42,016 nt of DNA from Euryarchaeota archaeon UBA561 (lineage in GTDB: Archaea > Thermoplasmatota > Poseidoniia > Poseidoniales > Poseidoniaceae): assembly GCA_002502295.1 (NCBI GenBank), contig DANX01000042.1, positions 1 through 42,016 of the forward strand. The letters run 5' to 3'. A model generated the notes under the pieces. The model worked only from the letters and a program-made list of their open reading frames with translations. It was not told the DNA's origin and did not search any database. The position numbers and the translations under genes are program-made. Of this stretch, positions 15,041-23,194 are shown one piece after another (the first letter of the stretch is position 1; the number at the start of each line of letters is the position of its first letter).

Positions 15041-17686
15041 TCACATGCCAGCGTTCCGTTCCGCTTGAGCAACGGTTCTTTTCACGGCGAGGGCGGTGTC
15101 GGGTGTGACCGAAATGCTGGTGATGCCACAATCGATCAGGAAAGGAGGGTACTCATCGGGAAAATCGGACGGGGCTTGGCCACAAATACCGATCTCTAGG
15201 CCCTTGGCGTTGAATTTGGAGACGATGTCCCTGATCATGGATTTCACGGCAGGAGATCGAGCATCGACCGGGTTTTGATAGCCTTCCAAATCGTCTCTGG
15301 AAACTGCGTACACCGTCTGTACGAGGTCATTTGATCCAATAGAACCGCCTGTCAGCTCCATCATCTCCATGAAGCGGTCGGCTTCAATGGCGTTTGAAGG
15401 GAGTTCAACCATCACAAACAAGTCCGTTCCGGATGTTGGACCAATTCTGTTTTCTTCCAAGAGATTCTTCACCATCTCGCCTTCCTCTGGCGTTCTGCAA
15501 AACGGGATCATCAGTTGCAAATTGTCCAACCCGAAGTCGTATTTGACGGACTTCATCGCTTCAATTTCCATCTCAAATGCTGGACGGAACTTTTCATCCA
15601 GGTAGCGCGACGCACCTCGCCAGGCAATCATTGGGTTCTCCTCTACGGGCTCAAAAATTGATCCGCCGAGCAGTTCTCTGTACTCGTTTGATTTGAAATC
15701 TGAAAGACGAACGAGCACGGGGCGAGGATAAAACGCCGCACAGATCAATCCCACACCTTCTCGGAGCTTATCGACGAACAAATCAGCCTTCCTCTCATAG
15801 GCCCATGCCCGACTGTCCAAGGACTCAACCAAGGTTCGGACCTCGTTGATGTCGACGGCCTCGAAGGACTCCTGATAGGGTTTCAGTTCATCGGGGAGGT
15901 CCCCGGATTCGACGTACGCTTTCATGGCGGCGTGGTGGACAAAGGCAAGAGGATGAATGCCGAGTTCAGAAGAGAGAATGAATTCGATTCTCGCGAGGCC
16001 GACTCCATCCACGGGAAGGCGCGAATCGGCGAGCGATTTGGTTGGAAATCCGACGTTCAGCTTTATTTTGGTCTTTAATTCAAGCGATTCGTCAAAGAAA
16101 ACCTCTTCGATTTCAAACGGTACTTCCCCGGAGTAAACATACCCAACGTCTCCTTCAGCACAGCTGCCAGTGACCTCACCGTAATTGGGGAGATCCATGG
16201 CGTCGGAACAACCAACAATGGCTGGAATGCCGAATTCACGGGCGATAATCGCCGCATGAGACGTGCGCCCACCCTTCCGGGTGATGATGAGGGAAGCTTG
16301 CTTCATCAACGGCTCCCAATCTGGTGTGGTCATTTCTGTGACGAGGACGTCCCCATCATCAAACACTGAAAGTTCGGGTGAAATTTCTTCGCGGGACATT
16401 CCGCTGTCCAACATTTTCCGAAGTTCTCGCTTCCCTTCCAACACTTCGGCATACGTGCGATAGAGGCGGACTTTTCCAGTCCCAATACGCTTTCCAACGG
16501 CTTGTCCTGTGGCCATAACTCGTCCTTCGTCCTTGAGTTGTTGGGCCATGATTTCATCGATTTTGTAAACGGTCATCATGTTACTACGGGCTCTGGAGTG
16601 AATCGTTTCAGGTCGGGCTTGTACGATGTACAACTCCCCATTGATGCCGTCTTTCGCCCATTCAATGTCCATAGGTCGCTGGAAGTAGTCCTCTATTTTG
16701 AGCGCCATGTGGGCCAGTTCAACGCATTCCTCCTTCGTCAACGACCAGCGACGGCGGTCTTCAAAGGGCACGGCGATGGATTGGACTTCATTGGCAGCTT
16801 CTTCGTGGTACACCATCATTTGATCTTTTGAACCGAGGGTGCGATGGACAATCGGAAATTTTCCCTCCCGCAGACCCTCTTTCCAAACGGTGAAGGTGTC
16901 AGGGGAAACCACGCCCTGGACCACCAACTCACCAAGTCCGTATGACGAACCAACGTGGATAACGCCCTCGTGTCCCGAGTCAGGATCGATGGTGAACATG
17001 ACACCAGAACTGCCTTTGTCCGATCTTGCCATTTTCATCACCACAACGGCGATGGCGCTGTCGAGGGGATGCATGTCGTGCTCCAAATGGTAACCGATGG
17101 CGCGCTCGGTGAACATGCTCGCCACGCATCTGCGCCATTTTTCGATGATGTCCTGCTCACCGCTTACATTGAGATAGGACTCATACTGTCCTGCAAACGA
17201 GGCTTCTGCTGAATCTTCGGTTGTGGCTGAGGAGCGGACGGCAACGTCAACTCCGGGAGCGTACATTTCGCAAAGTTTCCCGTATTCTGATGCGATAACG
17301 GATCGAATGCTTTCCGGAACCGGAGTCTCCCTTACCAGCGAGCGAGCAAGAGCAGCACGGCTGTTGAGATTGAGGTGGTCGGTGGAGTCTGCGTCCCGCA
17401 AACACACCTCAAGGGCTTCACTCAGCGTTGGGGCTTTGATGGCAGCCTCACGAAGCTCGTCCACTTCTTCTGGCGCCCCCACGTTCTTCCATGTGGCCTC
17501 CGGTATGTCGGCGGTGATGAACCGTTGAAAGGCTTCGGTGGTCAAGGTGAAACCGTTTGGCACCTTCACACCGATGGTGGACAGTTTCTGAAACATCTCG
17601 CCCAAGGAAGCCCCTTTTCCTCCCACGGTTGAAGTGTCGTTCATGTCGGCTTGGTCGAACCATTGTGCAAGGGGAGGGTTTTGCAT
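15041..17686 (-). CDS. ppsA: Phosphoenolpyruvate synthase
   Basis: Converts pyruvate + ATP + water to PEP + AMP + phosphate through a phosphohistidine; cytosolic, gluconeogenic. At 881 residues it is slightly longer than typical (~790-820). The ATP-grasp N-terminal domain shows GGKGASLGEM (22-31) and VRSSATTEDS (150-159). The swivelling phosphohistidine domain has GGRTSHA with His477 (472-478). The C-terminal PEP/pyruvate barrel includes VRLSDFKSNEYREL, SNDLVQ, and the CGQAPSD signature with its Cys near the end. The RLSDFKSNEY motif marks it as PEP synthase rather than pyruvate phosphate dikinase. A TATA-like box at 17708-17715 is about 25 bases upstream of the ATG, so the message is probably leaderless. 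Confidence 0.95.
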   Translation of the reverse strand: MQNPPLAQWFDQADMNDTSTVGGKGASLGEMFQKLSTIGVKVPNGFTLTTEAFQRFITADIPEATWKNVGAPEEVDELREAAIKAPTLSEALEVCLRDADSTDHLNLNSRAALARSLVRETPVPESIRSVIASEYGKLCEMYAPGVDVAVRSSATTEDSAEASFAGQYESYLNVSGEQDIIEKWRRCVASMFTERAIGYHLEHDMHPLDSAIAVVVMKMARSDKGSSGVMFTIDPDSGHEGVIHVGSSYGLGELVVQGVVSPDTFTVWKEGLREGKFPIVHRTLGSKDQMMVYHEEAANEVQSIAVPFEDRRRWSLTKEECVELAHMALKIEDYFQRPMDIEWAKDGINGELYIVQARPETIHSRARSNMMTVYKIDEIMAQQLKDEGRVMATGQAVGKRIGTGKVRLYRTYAEVLEGKRELRKMLDSGMSREEISPELSVFDDGDVLVTEMTTPDWEPLMKQASLIITRKGGRTSHAAIIAREFGIPAIVGCSDAMDLPNYGEVTGSCAEGDVGYVYSGEVPFEIEEVFFDESLELKTKIKLNVGFPTKSLADSRLPVDGVGLARIEFILSSELGIHPLAFVHHAAMKAYVESGDLPDELKPYQESFEAVDINEVRTLVESLDSRAWAYERKADLFVDKLREGVGLICAAFYPRPVLVRLSDFKSNEYRELLGGSIFEPVEENPMIAWRGASRYLDEKFRPAFEMEIEAMKSVKYDFGLDNLQLMIPFCRTPEEGEMVKNLLEENRIGPTSGTDLFVMVELPSNAIEADRFMEMMELTGGSIGSNDLVQTVYAVSRDDLEGYQNPVDARSPAVKSMIRDIVSKFNAKGLEIGICGQAPSDFPDEYPPFLIDCGITSISVTPDTALAVKRTVAQAERNAGM

Positions 17687-17707
17687 GATGCTAAACCCGC
17701 TATGGAA

Positions 17708-17715
17708 CTAATAAG
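17708..17715 (-). promoter_or_regulatory. TATA-like box of ppsA
   Basis: On the minus strand CTTATTAG is centred about 25 bases before the ATG at 17686, the spacing of a leaderless archaeal promoter. A GC-rich stretch (CGCGCGC) immediately upstream could hold the BRE contact or nothing at all. Confidence 0.5.
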
Positions 17716-17773
17716 CGCGCGTTTTTTACAAGGGAATGTGCAATGGCTTTCAGCGGTTTAGAACGATGAAACC

Positions 17774-18847
17774 TCACTTTCTCAAGGCACGTAACTTCGC
17801 TTGAAGGGCCGACGTGCGGTCGTCAACCGCCTGTGAGGGTGAAGAACCAGACTCAAGACGGCGCGCGAGCATCTCTCGGTCCCATACCATGACGCTGCCG
17901 TCTTCACAGCCAATGGCGGCACGTTGAGATGTGCCGTGCATGGCGCGGACCCGTGAAAATTGACCAGTCGCTTTCCGGTGTCCTTGGTTCGTCGCCCACA
18001 CGTTGACGATGCTGTTCACACCATCGTCTCGGGCCAGCCACAATTGCGAAGCCCCGTCCTGCTCCATGGCCTCCACCTGCATCGACACCGGTGCTCCATC
18101 CGAGGACCAACACATCTCGCCTTCATCGGTCCGCCCAACCGCCAGTCCAGTATCGCTGGTTGCCACGTAACCCTTCACCATGCACGTGATGTGTTCAATG
18201 GCGCTGTTTTCAGTAGACAGTACCGTTCCGAGGTGCGAAACGACGACTCCATCGGTTTGTCCAAACAGTCCTTGAGTCCGTCCATCTGAACCACTGGTTG
18301 TGGGTGAGTCCGTTGGCGACGTGGTGTGGCCAAAAGGAGGTGCGTCTGAAATGTCAAGATGTCCGCATCGTGGCCGGCCCAATCCAGCGAGCAACGCCTC
18401 ACCGGTTTGAACAAGGGCCCATGGCCGTTCGTCCATCCGTTCAACCCAAAGCAAGGTTCCGTCAGGAGAAATACGCCACACAGCGGATTCAATGAAATCG
18501 TTGTGCTCGATGTCATAGACGGAGGAGAGCGCAACAATGTCGCCTTGCCACCACACAAGTTCATCTGCGCTTCCCTCCAGTGCCAATGACCAACGCTCTT
18601 CACCGGTGTTTCGGTCAAGAGAGACAACATGCAAGCCGCTGGCAACAACGACCTGGTGTTCACTCAGGGCAATGGAACTGATGCGATCGGCCGTTTTCGC
18701 AGTCCAACGATGCTGGCCATCTTCGGCCCAATGGGTCAAGCGACCATGCCATCCACCGGCAAACACGTCCTGTTCAGAAGTCAAATGAACCATGGAAACC
18801 GGTTGGTCTAAACTCCGGACCATCCATGTCGCTCCGTTCAGGTCCAT
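17774..18847 (-). CDS. Beta-propeller (PQQ/WD40-like) repeat protein
   Basis: About 357 residues built of repeated strand-turn units with Trp-containing ends, such as HLTSEQDVFAGGWHGRLTHW, then HQVVVASGLHVVSLDRNTGEERW and GYVATSDTGLAVGRTDEGEMCW. These are the hallmark of PQQ-type or WD40-type beta-propellers. Roughly seven blades can be counted. There is no signal peptide and no membrane span, so a cytosolic scaffold or sensor is likely. A short basic helical tail (LQAKLRALRK) ends it. An in-frame upstream start at 18889 exists, but the ATG at 18847 begins at the first blade. It has no operon partner: the PEP synthase start lies downstream and a divergent gene begins at 18982. No specific function can be assigned. 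Confidence 0.75.
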   Translation of the reverse strand: MDLNGATWMVRSLDQPVSMVHLTSEQDVFAGGWHGRLTHWAEDGQHRWTAKTADRISSIALSEHQVVVASGLHVVSLDRNTGEERWSLALEGSADELVWWQGDIVALSSVYDIEHNDFIESAVWRISPDGTLLWVERMDERPWALVQTGEALLAGLGRPRCGHLDISDAPPFGHTTSPTDSPTTSGSDGRTQGLFGQTDGVVVSHLGTVLSTENSAIEHITCMVKGYVATSDTGLAVGRTDEGEMCWSSDGAPVSMQVEAMEQDGASQLWLARDDGVNSIVNVWATNQGHRKATGQFSRVRAMHGTSQRAAIGCEDGSVMVWDREMLARRLESGSSPSQAVDDRTSALQAKLRALRK

Positions 18848-18981
18848 GCAACGAGGAAGACCTCCCCCGCCATAAGCAGGTCGCCTCACGGCGTCAGGTT
18901 CGTCGGAATTGGGAACCGTTTGGTGAAGGCGAGCAAAAAAGAAAGGCTACCTCGAACAACACGCGCTAGAGATGAAGGCCC

Positions 18982-19449
18982 ATGATGACGCTTGAACGGA
19001 TTCACAAGGCACAGCAGGCGTGGGGTGATGGGATTGTTGCCATGGCAACGGCTCATCTGCATGGAGGAGATTATGTCAGCATCGCCCAAAACCACGTCGA
19101 AACCCTGTATGCTTACGGAATGAGCACGGTGTTGTTCAAGCCAACCCTCGCCGCAATTGAACAATTCCGGCCGACGTTTGAACAGGCCCTTTCCTACTTT
19201 GTTGCCTCAAACAACGCTTGCCTGGAAGACACGGGCTTTGCCATTAAAGGGTGGACCAAGGTGAGATTCGAAAACGCAGACATCCTCCTCCACGAGACCA
19301 CAGCATTGGCCATGGGAAACTACTTTTTCACGCCCCTGGAAGGCAATGAGGTCAAGGTGGAATACACGTTTGGTTACGTGCTGGACGAAACCGGCGCACT
19401 GCGCATTAATCTGCACCACTCATCAATGCCCGCACCTTCCGAAGAATAA
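18982..19449 (+). CDS. NTF2/SnoaL-like fold protein
   Basis: A 155-residue soluble protein. The N-terminal half is helical and contains the AWGDGIV pattern. The C-terminal half has long strands: GWTKVRFENADILLH, MGNYFFTPLEG, VKVEYTFGYVLDE and LRINLHHSSMP. This arrangement, and the final [LI]-H-H-S-S-x-P motif, resemble the SgcJ/calmodulin-kinase-association type of the NTF2 superfamily. Such cone-shaped folds either bind small ligands or form dimers; the substrate here is unknown. Similar proteins occur in marine cyanobacteria and algae (general memory, unchecked). Two start codons in a row occur at 18982 and 18985. It is convergent with the next gene, 13 bases away. Confidence 0.65.
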   Translation: MMTLERIHKAQQAWGDGIVAMATAHLHGGDYVSIAQNHVETLYAYGMSTVLFKPTLAAIEQFRPTFEQALSYFVASNNACLEDTGFAIKGWTKVRFENADILLHETTALAMGNYFFTPLEGNEVKVEYTFGYVLDETGALRINLHHSSMPAPSEE

Positions 19450-19462
19450 GTCTCTAACAGGT

Positions 19463-20344
19463 TTACAGCAAAGGGATTCGGCGCCGAGGGATGGCGAACG
19501 TTAACACAAACGCAAGCAGACCAAAAATGCAGGCCGACCAATAGTGCCCCACGGTAAAGAACACCACGACGGATGAAGTTCTAAGCAACACAATTGAACC
19601 CGATTTCAGTGCCCAAAGTGAAAATCCAGCGGCGATAAGGGCAAGTCCCATGAACGCAAAGCCAACCAAGATGTACACGGCCGCCGCGCTGGAGTCCATC
19701 AAGGGATGATCTTGTTGAGAAGGCGTCCTGTCCACCGTGCGAATTTCACAATCCTCGGAGGCTCCCTTGCAGGGCTGTTCGGCAAAGGTCTCCTCCGAGG
19801 GGAATTCAAAATCGATCGAGGTAAAACCAATCGGTTCGATCAACGCTGGTGGAGACAGAAGAACACGGTTGGAATAGACATCGCGGTGGCCATCGCGATA
19901 AACGAGAATGTCCACAAGAATCAAACCGGGGTCCAATTGTTCGAAAGAAAAATACCCGGATTCATCGGTTATGTTTTCTTCCGACACCCACATGCCCATG
20001 GTTTCATCCAACCAGGACAGGAAGACCGTTGCGTTCTCCATTGGCCGACCGGTCTCGTCCGACACCGTTCCCGTAAAGGTGGCTGTATCGTCTGGAGCCG
20101 TGAGCCCCAGCCGGTAGACAAATTCATCCGGTCGCACGAGGCCATCGTCGGGCGAGGCGTAATCCAGTCCATTGAGGAAGCCCATCATGCAGGTGAACAG
20201 GAGGAAAACGGCCGTTGCCTTTCCAATGGGATGCAGCGTAGGGTCTTCGATGGTAAGGACGGCCTCGGATGAGGCAAACAACACGGGCGACTCATCCGAC
20301 ATTTCGTCAAGATAGGTCGCATCGTCCTCAGCGTCCCCCGACAT
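19463..20344 (-). CDS. Membrane protein with a carboxypeptidase-regulatory-like extracellular domain
   Basis: About 293 residues. An acidic N-terminus (~40 residues) leads to a first membrane span (about 43-60). Then comes a ~150-residue outside domain containing FTGTVSDETGRPMENATVFL and a later GYFSFEQLDPG turn, the pattern of the carboxypeptidase D regulatory / transthyretin-like beta-sandwich. A pair of cysteines (PCKGASEDCE) may form a disulfide. Two further spans lie near 226-250 and 258-285, and the tail is short and basic (RRRIP). With three spans the N- and C-termini fall on opposite sides if the outer domain is placed outside. It lies 21 bases downstream of hflX on the same strand, so the two are probably co-transcribed. 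Function unknown; adhesion or surface structure is possible. Confidence 0.7.
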   Translation of the reverse strand: MSGDAEDDATYLDEMSDESPVLFASSEAVLTIEDPTLHPIGKATAVFLLFTCMMGFLNGLDYASPDDGLVRPDEFVYRLGLTAPDDTATFTGTVSDETGRPMENATVFLSWLDETMGMWVSEENITDESGYFSFEQLDPGLILVDILVYRDGHRDVYSNRVLLSPPALIEPIGFTSIDFEFPSEETFAEQPCKGASEDCEIRTVDRTPSQQDHPLMDSSAAAVYILVGFAFMGLALIAAGFSLWALKSGSIVLLRTSSVVVFFTVGHYWSACIFGLLAFVLTFAIPRRRIPLL

Positions 20345-20365
20345 GCTTCTTGGGAAGTGGGCGCC

Positions 20366-21769
20366 CTACTTGATGTCAATGCGTGCGCCCCACCGAGCCG
20401 CAAGTTGGGAACGACACGTTTTGCTCATCCAAACACTCACGGTGATTGACCCGTCTGTTTCTCGTGTATCCTCCTCGACCATGCCTTGTTCATAGATGGC
20501 CGATACAATGCGTTCACTCGCATCGGGAAGGGCACGAGTTGGAGGGTGAATGTGAATGAGAAACGGTGACCCGAACAACCTTTTTCGAATGAAATGTTGG
20601 AGTTCGCTAACGCCTTCTCCGGTTATGGATGAAAGGGCGACTGGTGGCGGGAAACCTTGCTGAATGACAAGCTCAGAAACCACGGCGAGTTGGTCTAGAG
20701 AGACCTTGTCCATTTTCGTCAGGACAACGTAGGGGGAGCGCCCTTCATCAAGCGGTTCCGGTTCGTGTTCTTGGCGCTCCAACACTTCGCGCCGGGTGGT
20801 CTCCAACTTACGGGCGACCTCGGGTACTGGGTCGGAGGTGTCAACCAAAATGAGGGTTAAATCGGCATCTAGTGCTTCAGCAATAGTTGCTTTAAACGCT
20901 GTTAGTGTGGCATTTGGTATGTTATCAATAAAACCAATGGTGTCAGCCAACAGAATGCGGGGGCTTTTCTCCATCCTGCCCACCGTGGTCTCGAGCGTGG
21001 AAAACAGCTGGTCTTCAACCAACACTGGCTTTCCCGATAAATGTTGGAAAAGAGATGACTTACCGGCGTTGGTGTATCCAACAAATCCAACGGTCATCGC
21101 TCCACTGCGAACGCGTTGTCGTCGGTGTTCGCGTTGTGCATTGACGTGCCGCTTTTGTCGGCGACGAAGGTTTGTCAACTCTCGATTGAGATTCGCAATG
21201 ACGTTTTGGAGGGCGGTCACTCCACCTCCACCATAACCTGCCCGCTCACCGGTTGTTTGTTGTTGAGCAAGTTCCCTCAGGATGGTACGGTCTGATTGAA
21301 GCTGAGCGATTCGAACCTGCGTTCTCGCTTCAACCGAGGAAGCGTGAGCCGTGAACAGGGCGAGGAGAAGGCGGACGCGGTCCCAAACCTCGACGCCCAG
21401 GGCTTGGCCAACACCAACGAGTTGACGAGGCGTGGCATTTGTGTGAATAATGGCCAAGTCAACCCCTTCCCACGGATGGCCAGACAACGTGCTTCTCCGC
21501 TCATCTGCAATGTCCTCAAGACGCCCCTTTCCGAAATACGTTCTTGGATCTACGTGCCCGCCTTGCAACACGGTTTCAACGATGGTGATTCCCATGGTCT
21601 CGGCCAATGCCCTCAATTCTGTGGTGTCGTCTGCCCCACGAACAAGCAGGAGTGCTTTCCGCCCTTGATGGCTGGTTCTTGCCTCCCCCAAAACCACACC
21701 GCCGCTTCCAGCGACGACAAACGGGTCGTCAGGGGGTTGAGCCATGCTCACCGGGATGGTTAGTCTCAT
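20366..21769 (-). CDS. hflX: GTPase HflX
   Basis: A ribosome-associated GTPase that in bacteria splits stalled or hibernating ribosomes under stress. About 467 residues. The N-terminal HflX domain has ETVLQGG, YFGKGRLEDI and DRVRLLLALF. A Gln/Arg-rich helical linker with the GYGGGG turn follows. The G domain has G1 GYTNAGKSS (231-239), a Thr-containing G2 (STLETT), G3 DTIGF (276-280) and G4 TKMD (351-354). A C-terminal ~70-residue domain follows. Start: ATG 21769 is preferred over 21808, which lies beyond the start of the divergent Pcc1-like gene; 21745 (MAQPPDDP) is a possible shorter start. It is found in many archaea as well as bacteria. Confidence 0.95.
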   Translation of the reverse strand: MRLTIPVSMAQPPDDPFVVAGSGGVVLGEARTSHQGRKALLLVRGADDTTELRALAETMGITIVETVLQGGHVDPRTYFGKGRLEDIADERRSTLSGHPWEGVDLAIIHTNATPRQLVGVGQALGVEVWDRVRLLLALFTAHASSVEARTQVRIAQLQSDRTILRELAQQQTTGERAGYGGGGVTALQNVIANLNRELTNLRRRQKRHVNAQREHRRQRVRSGAMTVGFVGYTNAGKSSLFQHLSGKPVLVEDQLFSTLETTVGRMEKSPRILLADTIGFIDNIPNATLTAFKATIAEALDADLTLILVDTSDPVPEVARKLETTRREVLERQEHEPEPLDEGRSPYVVLTKMDKVSLDQLAVVSELVIQQGFPPPVALSSITGEGVSELQHFIRKRLFGSPFLIHIHPPTRALPDASERIVSAIYEQGMVEEDTRETDGSITVSVWMSKTCRSQLAARWGARIDIK

Positions 21770-21793
21770 ATCAGCCCACCTCAAGGCACCATC

Positions 21794-22021
21794 ATGACCG
21801 AACAGCACGAGATGGAGGTGCAGTGGTCTGGCGATTCAGCCCTCGGTGCGGCGCTGATTGCAGGGGCCAAAGAGCACGGACACGAACCGTCATCACAGGC
21901 GACCGAGGCGGGAGTGGAGTTCGTGATTACGGTCGTGGACGAGGACCTGCAATCGCTTCGCGACCGAGTGGATGACCTTCTGGTCATCCTCAGCGCCCTC
22001 GAAGAGGCACATCAAGGGTGA
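21794..22021 (+). CDS. Probable KEOPS complex subunit Pcc1
   Basis: A 75-residue protein with strand-helix-strand-strand-helix layout. The end, EFVITVVDEDLQSLRDRVDDL (split across residues 42-62) followed by LVILSALEE, matches the Pcc1/CTAG pattern of a short beta-strand, an Asp-Leu-x-x-Leu-Arg turn and a long C-terminal helix. Pcc1 is the dimerisation subunit of KEOPS, which makes the t6A base at position 37 of ANN-decoding tRNAs. The other subunits (Kae1, Bud32, Cgi121) are not in the window. The assignment rests on short-protein pattern matching, so it could be another small alpha/beta protein. It starts 24 bases from the divergent hflX start and runs into the next gene with a four-base gap, so the two are co-transcribed. 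Confidence 0.55.
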   Translation: MTEQHEMEVQWSGDSALGAALIAGAKEHGHEPSSQATEAGVEFVITVVDEDLQSLRDRVDDLLVILSALEEAHQG

Positions 22022-22025
22022 AGCC

Positions 22026-22385
22026 ATGTCCAAAACCACCGTTTTGATCGATGCACATTGCGTGATGTGTAACGGTATGGCTCGTTTTCTTCGTAAGCGA
22101 GTGAAACCATCGGTGGATTTTGACGTTCATGGCATTGAGTCTGAAGAAGGGCAAGCGATCATCGCTTCGTTCCCAGAACGTCTGCAAGCCATGGACACGG
22201 TTTATGTCGTTCGAAATGGAGAGCCACATGTTCGTTCAGCGGGAGCCATTCGCTTGCTGTTGTGCATGCGTTGGTACTACGCCATGTGGTTCCCATTGGC
22301 ATGGATGGTCCCACTCCCACTTCGCGACGGCGCATACTGGGTTGTTTCAAAGATAAGGCACCGCTTTGGCCGTGTTAGCGCTTAG
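22026..22385 (+). CDS. DCC-family thiol-disulfide oxidoreductase-like protein (DUF393)
   Basis: A 119-residue protein with the D-x-x-C-x-x-C signature near the start (D9, C12, C15 in IDAHCVMCNG), the mark of the DCC family. A thioredoxin-like fold is suggested by the strands before and after it. The region with the AGAIRLLL stretch and the W/Y/F-rich segment RWYYAMWFPLAWMVPLP are typical of the family and may sit at the membrane surface. DCC proteins are predicted disulfide oxidoreductases, but few have been studied. ATG 22026 follows the Pcc1-like stop by four bases. Its stop overlaps the convergent ExoIII stop by four bases. Confidence 0.85.
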   Translation: MSKTTVLIDAHCVMCNGMARFLRKRVKPSVDFDVHGIESEEGQAIIASFPERLQAMDTVYVVRNGEPHVRSAGAIRLLLCMRWYYAMWFPLAWMVPLPLRDGAYWVVSKIRHRFGRVSA

Positions 22386-23161
22386 AGGTCAAGATCCAAA
22401 ACGACTGGAGCATGGTCGGAGACATCAATGCCGCCTTGCCGAACGATGCTGCAGTCAACCATGGCTTCGGCGGCAGCGGAGTTGAGCAGAAAGTAATCGA
22501 TGCGCCACCCACGGTCCTTCGCACGTGCTTGACCACGGTTTGACCACCACGAGTAGACTTTGGCGCCATGACCGACCTTCTGGCGGAAGGCATCCACCCA
22601 TCCATCAGATAGGAGATCCGAGAACCAGGAGCGTTCGTGAGGAAGAAACCCCGAACTTTTGGCGTTTCCTTTTGGATTCCAGATATCGTCTTCTGTGTGG
22701 GCAATGTTAAGGTCGCCACAAACCACAACAGGACGAGCGTCGCTCAAATAGGGGTGAATGAATTCCCGCCACTCTTGCATCCAACCTTCCTTGAATGTCT
22801 GCCGTTCGTCTTTGTTGGACCCGCTTGGGAGGTAGGTGTTCACGCAGACCACGCCATTGACCTCGCATACCAACACGCGCCCTTCAAGGTCGTTCGGATC
22901 GAATGTTCCTCCCTTCCCCTTTGCCACCACAGCGTGCGGTTGAATGGATGCCGTTGCTACGCCGGAATATCCCTTTTTTTCAGCCGGATGAAGCGTGACA
23001 TCCCACGCTGCAGGCCAAGCCCAGTCTTTGGGAAGTTGTTCCTCGAGGGTACGGGTCTCTTGAAGCATCATCACGTCAGCCTTCAAGTCATCGAAATAAC
23101 CGTCAATTCCTTTTCGAATCGCCGCACGAAGACCATTTACATTCCAAGAAACGAAGCGCAT
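22382..23161 (-). CDS. xth: Exodeoxyribonuclease III / AP endonuclease
   Basis: Base-excision repair enzyme that cuts the phosphodiester at abasic sites and removes 3' blocks; Mg2+-dependent. At 259 residues the length is normal. Motifs: WNVNGLRA with metal-ligand Asn8 region (6-13), LQETR with Glu35 (33-37), the GDLNIAHTEDD active-site loop, WRIDYFL, and SDHAPV with the catalytic His near the C-terminus. All catalytic residues are present. It follows the FAD oxidoreductase by 33 bases on the same strand. Its start ATG is at 23161 with no better upstream alternative. Confidence 0.95.
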   Translation of the reverse strand: MRFVSWNVNGLRAAIRKGIDGYFDDLKADVMMLQETRTLEEQLPKDWAWPAAWDVTLHPAEKKGYSGVATASIQPHAVVAKGKGGTFDPNDLEGRVLVCEVNGVVCVNTYLPSGSNKDERQTFKEGWMQEWREFIHPYLSDARPVVVCGDLNIAHTEDDIWNPKGNAKSSGFLPHERSWFSDLLSDGWVDAFRQKVGHGAKVYSWWSNRGQARAKDRGWRIDYFLLNSAAAEAMVDCSIVRQGGIDVSDHAPVVLDLDL

Positions 23162-23194
23162 GCTTGGAGGTCATCGGCGGAGGTGAATAAGGGT

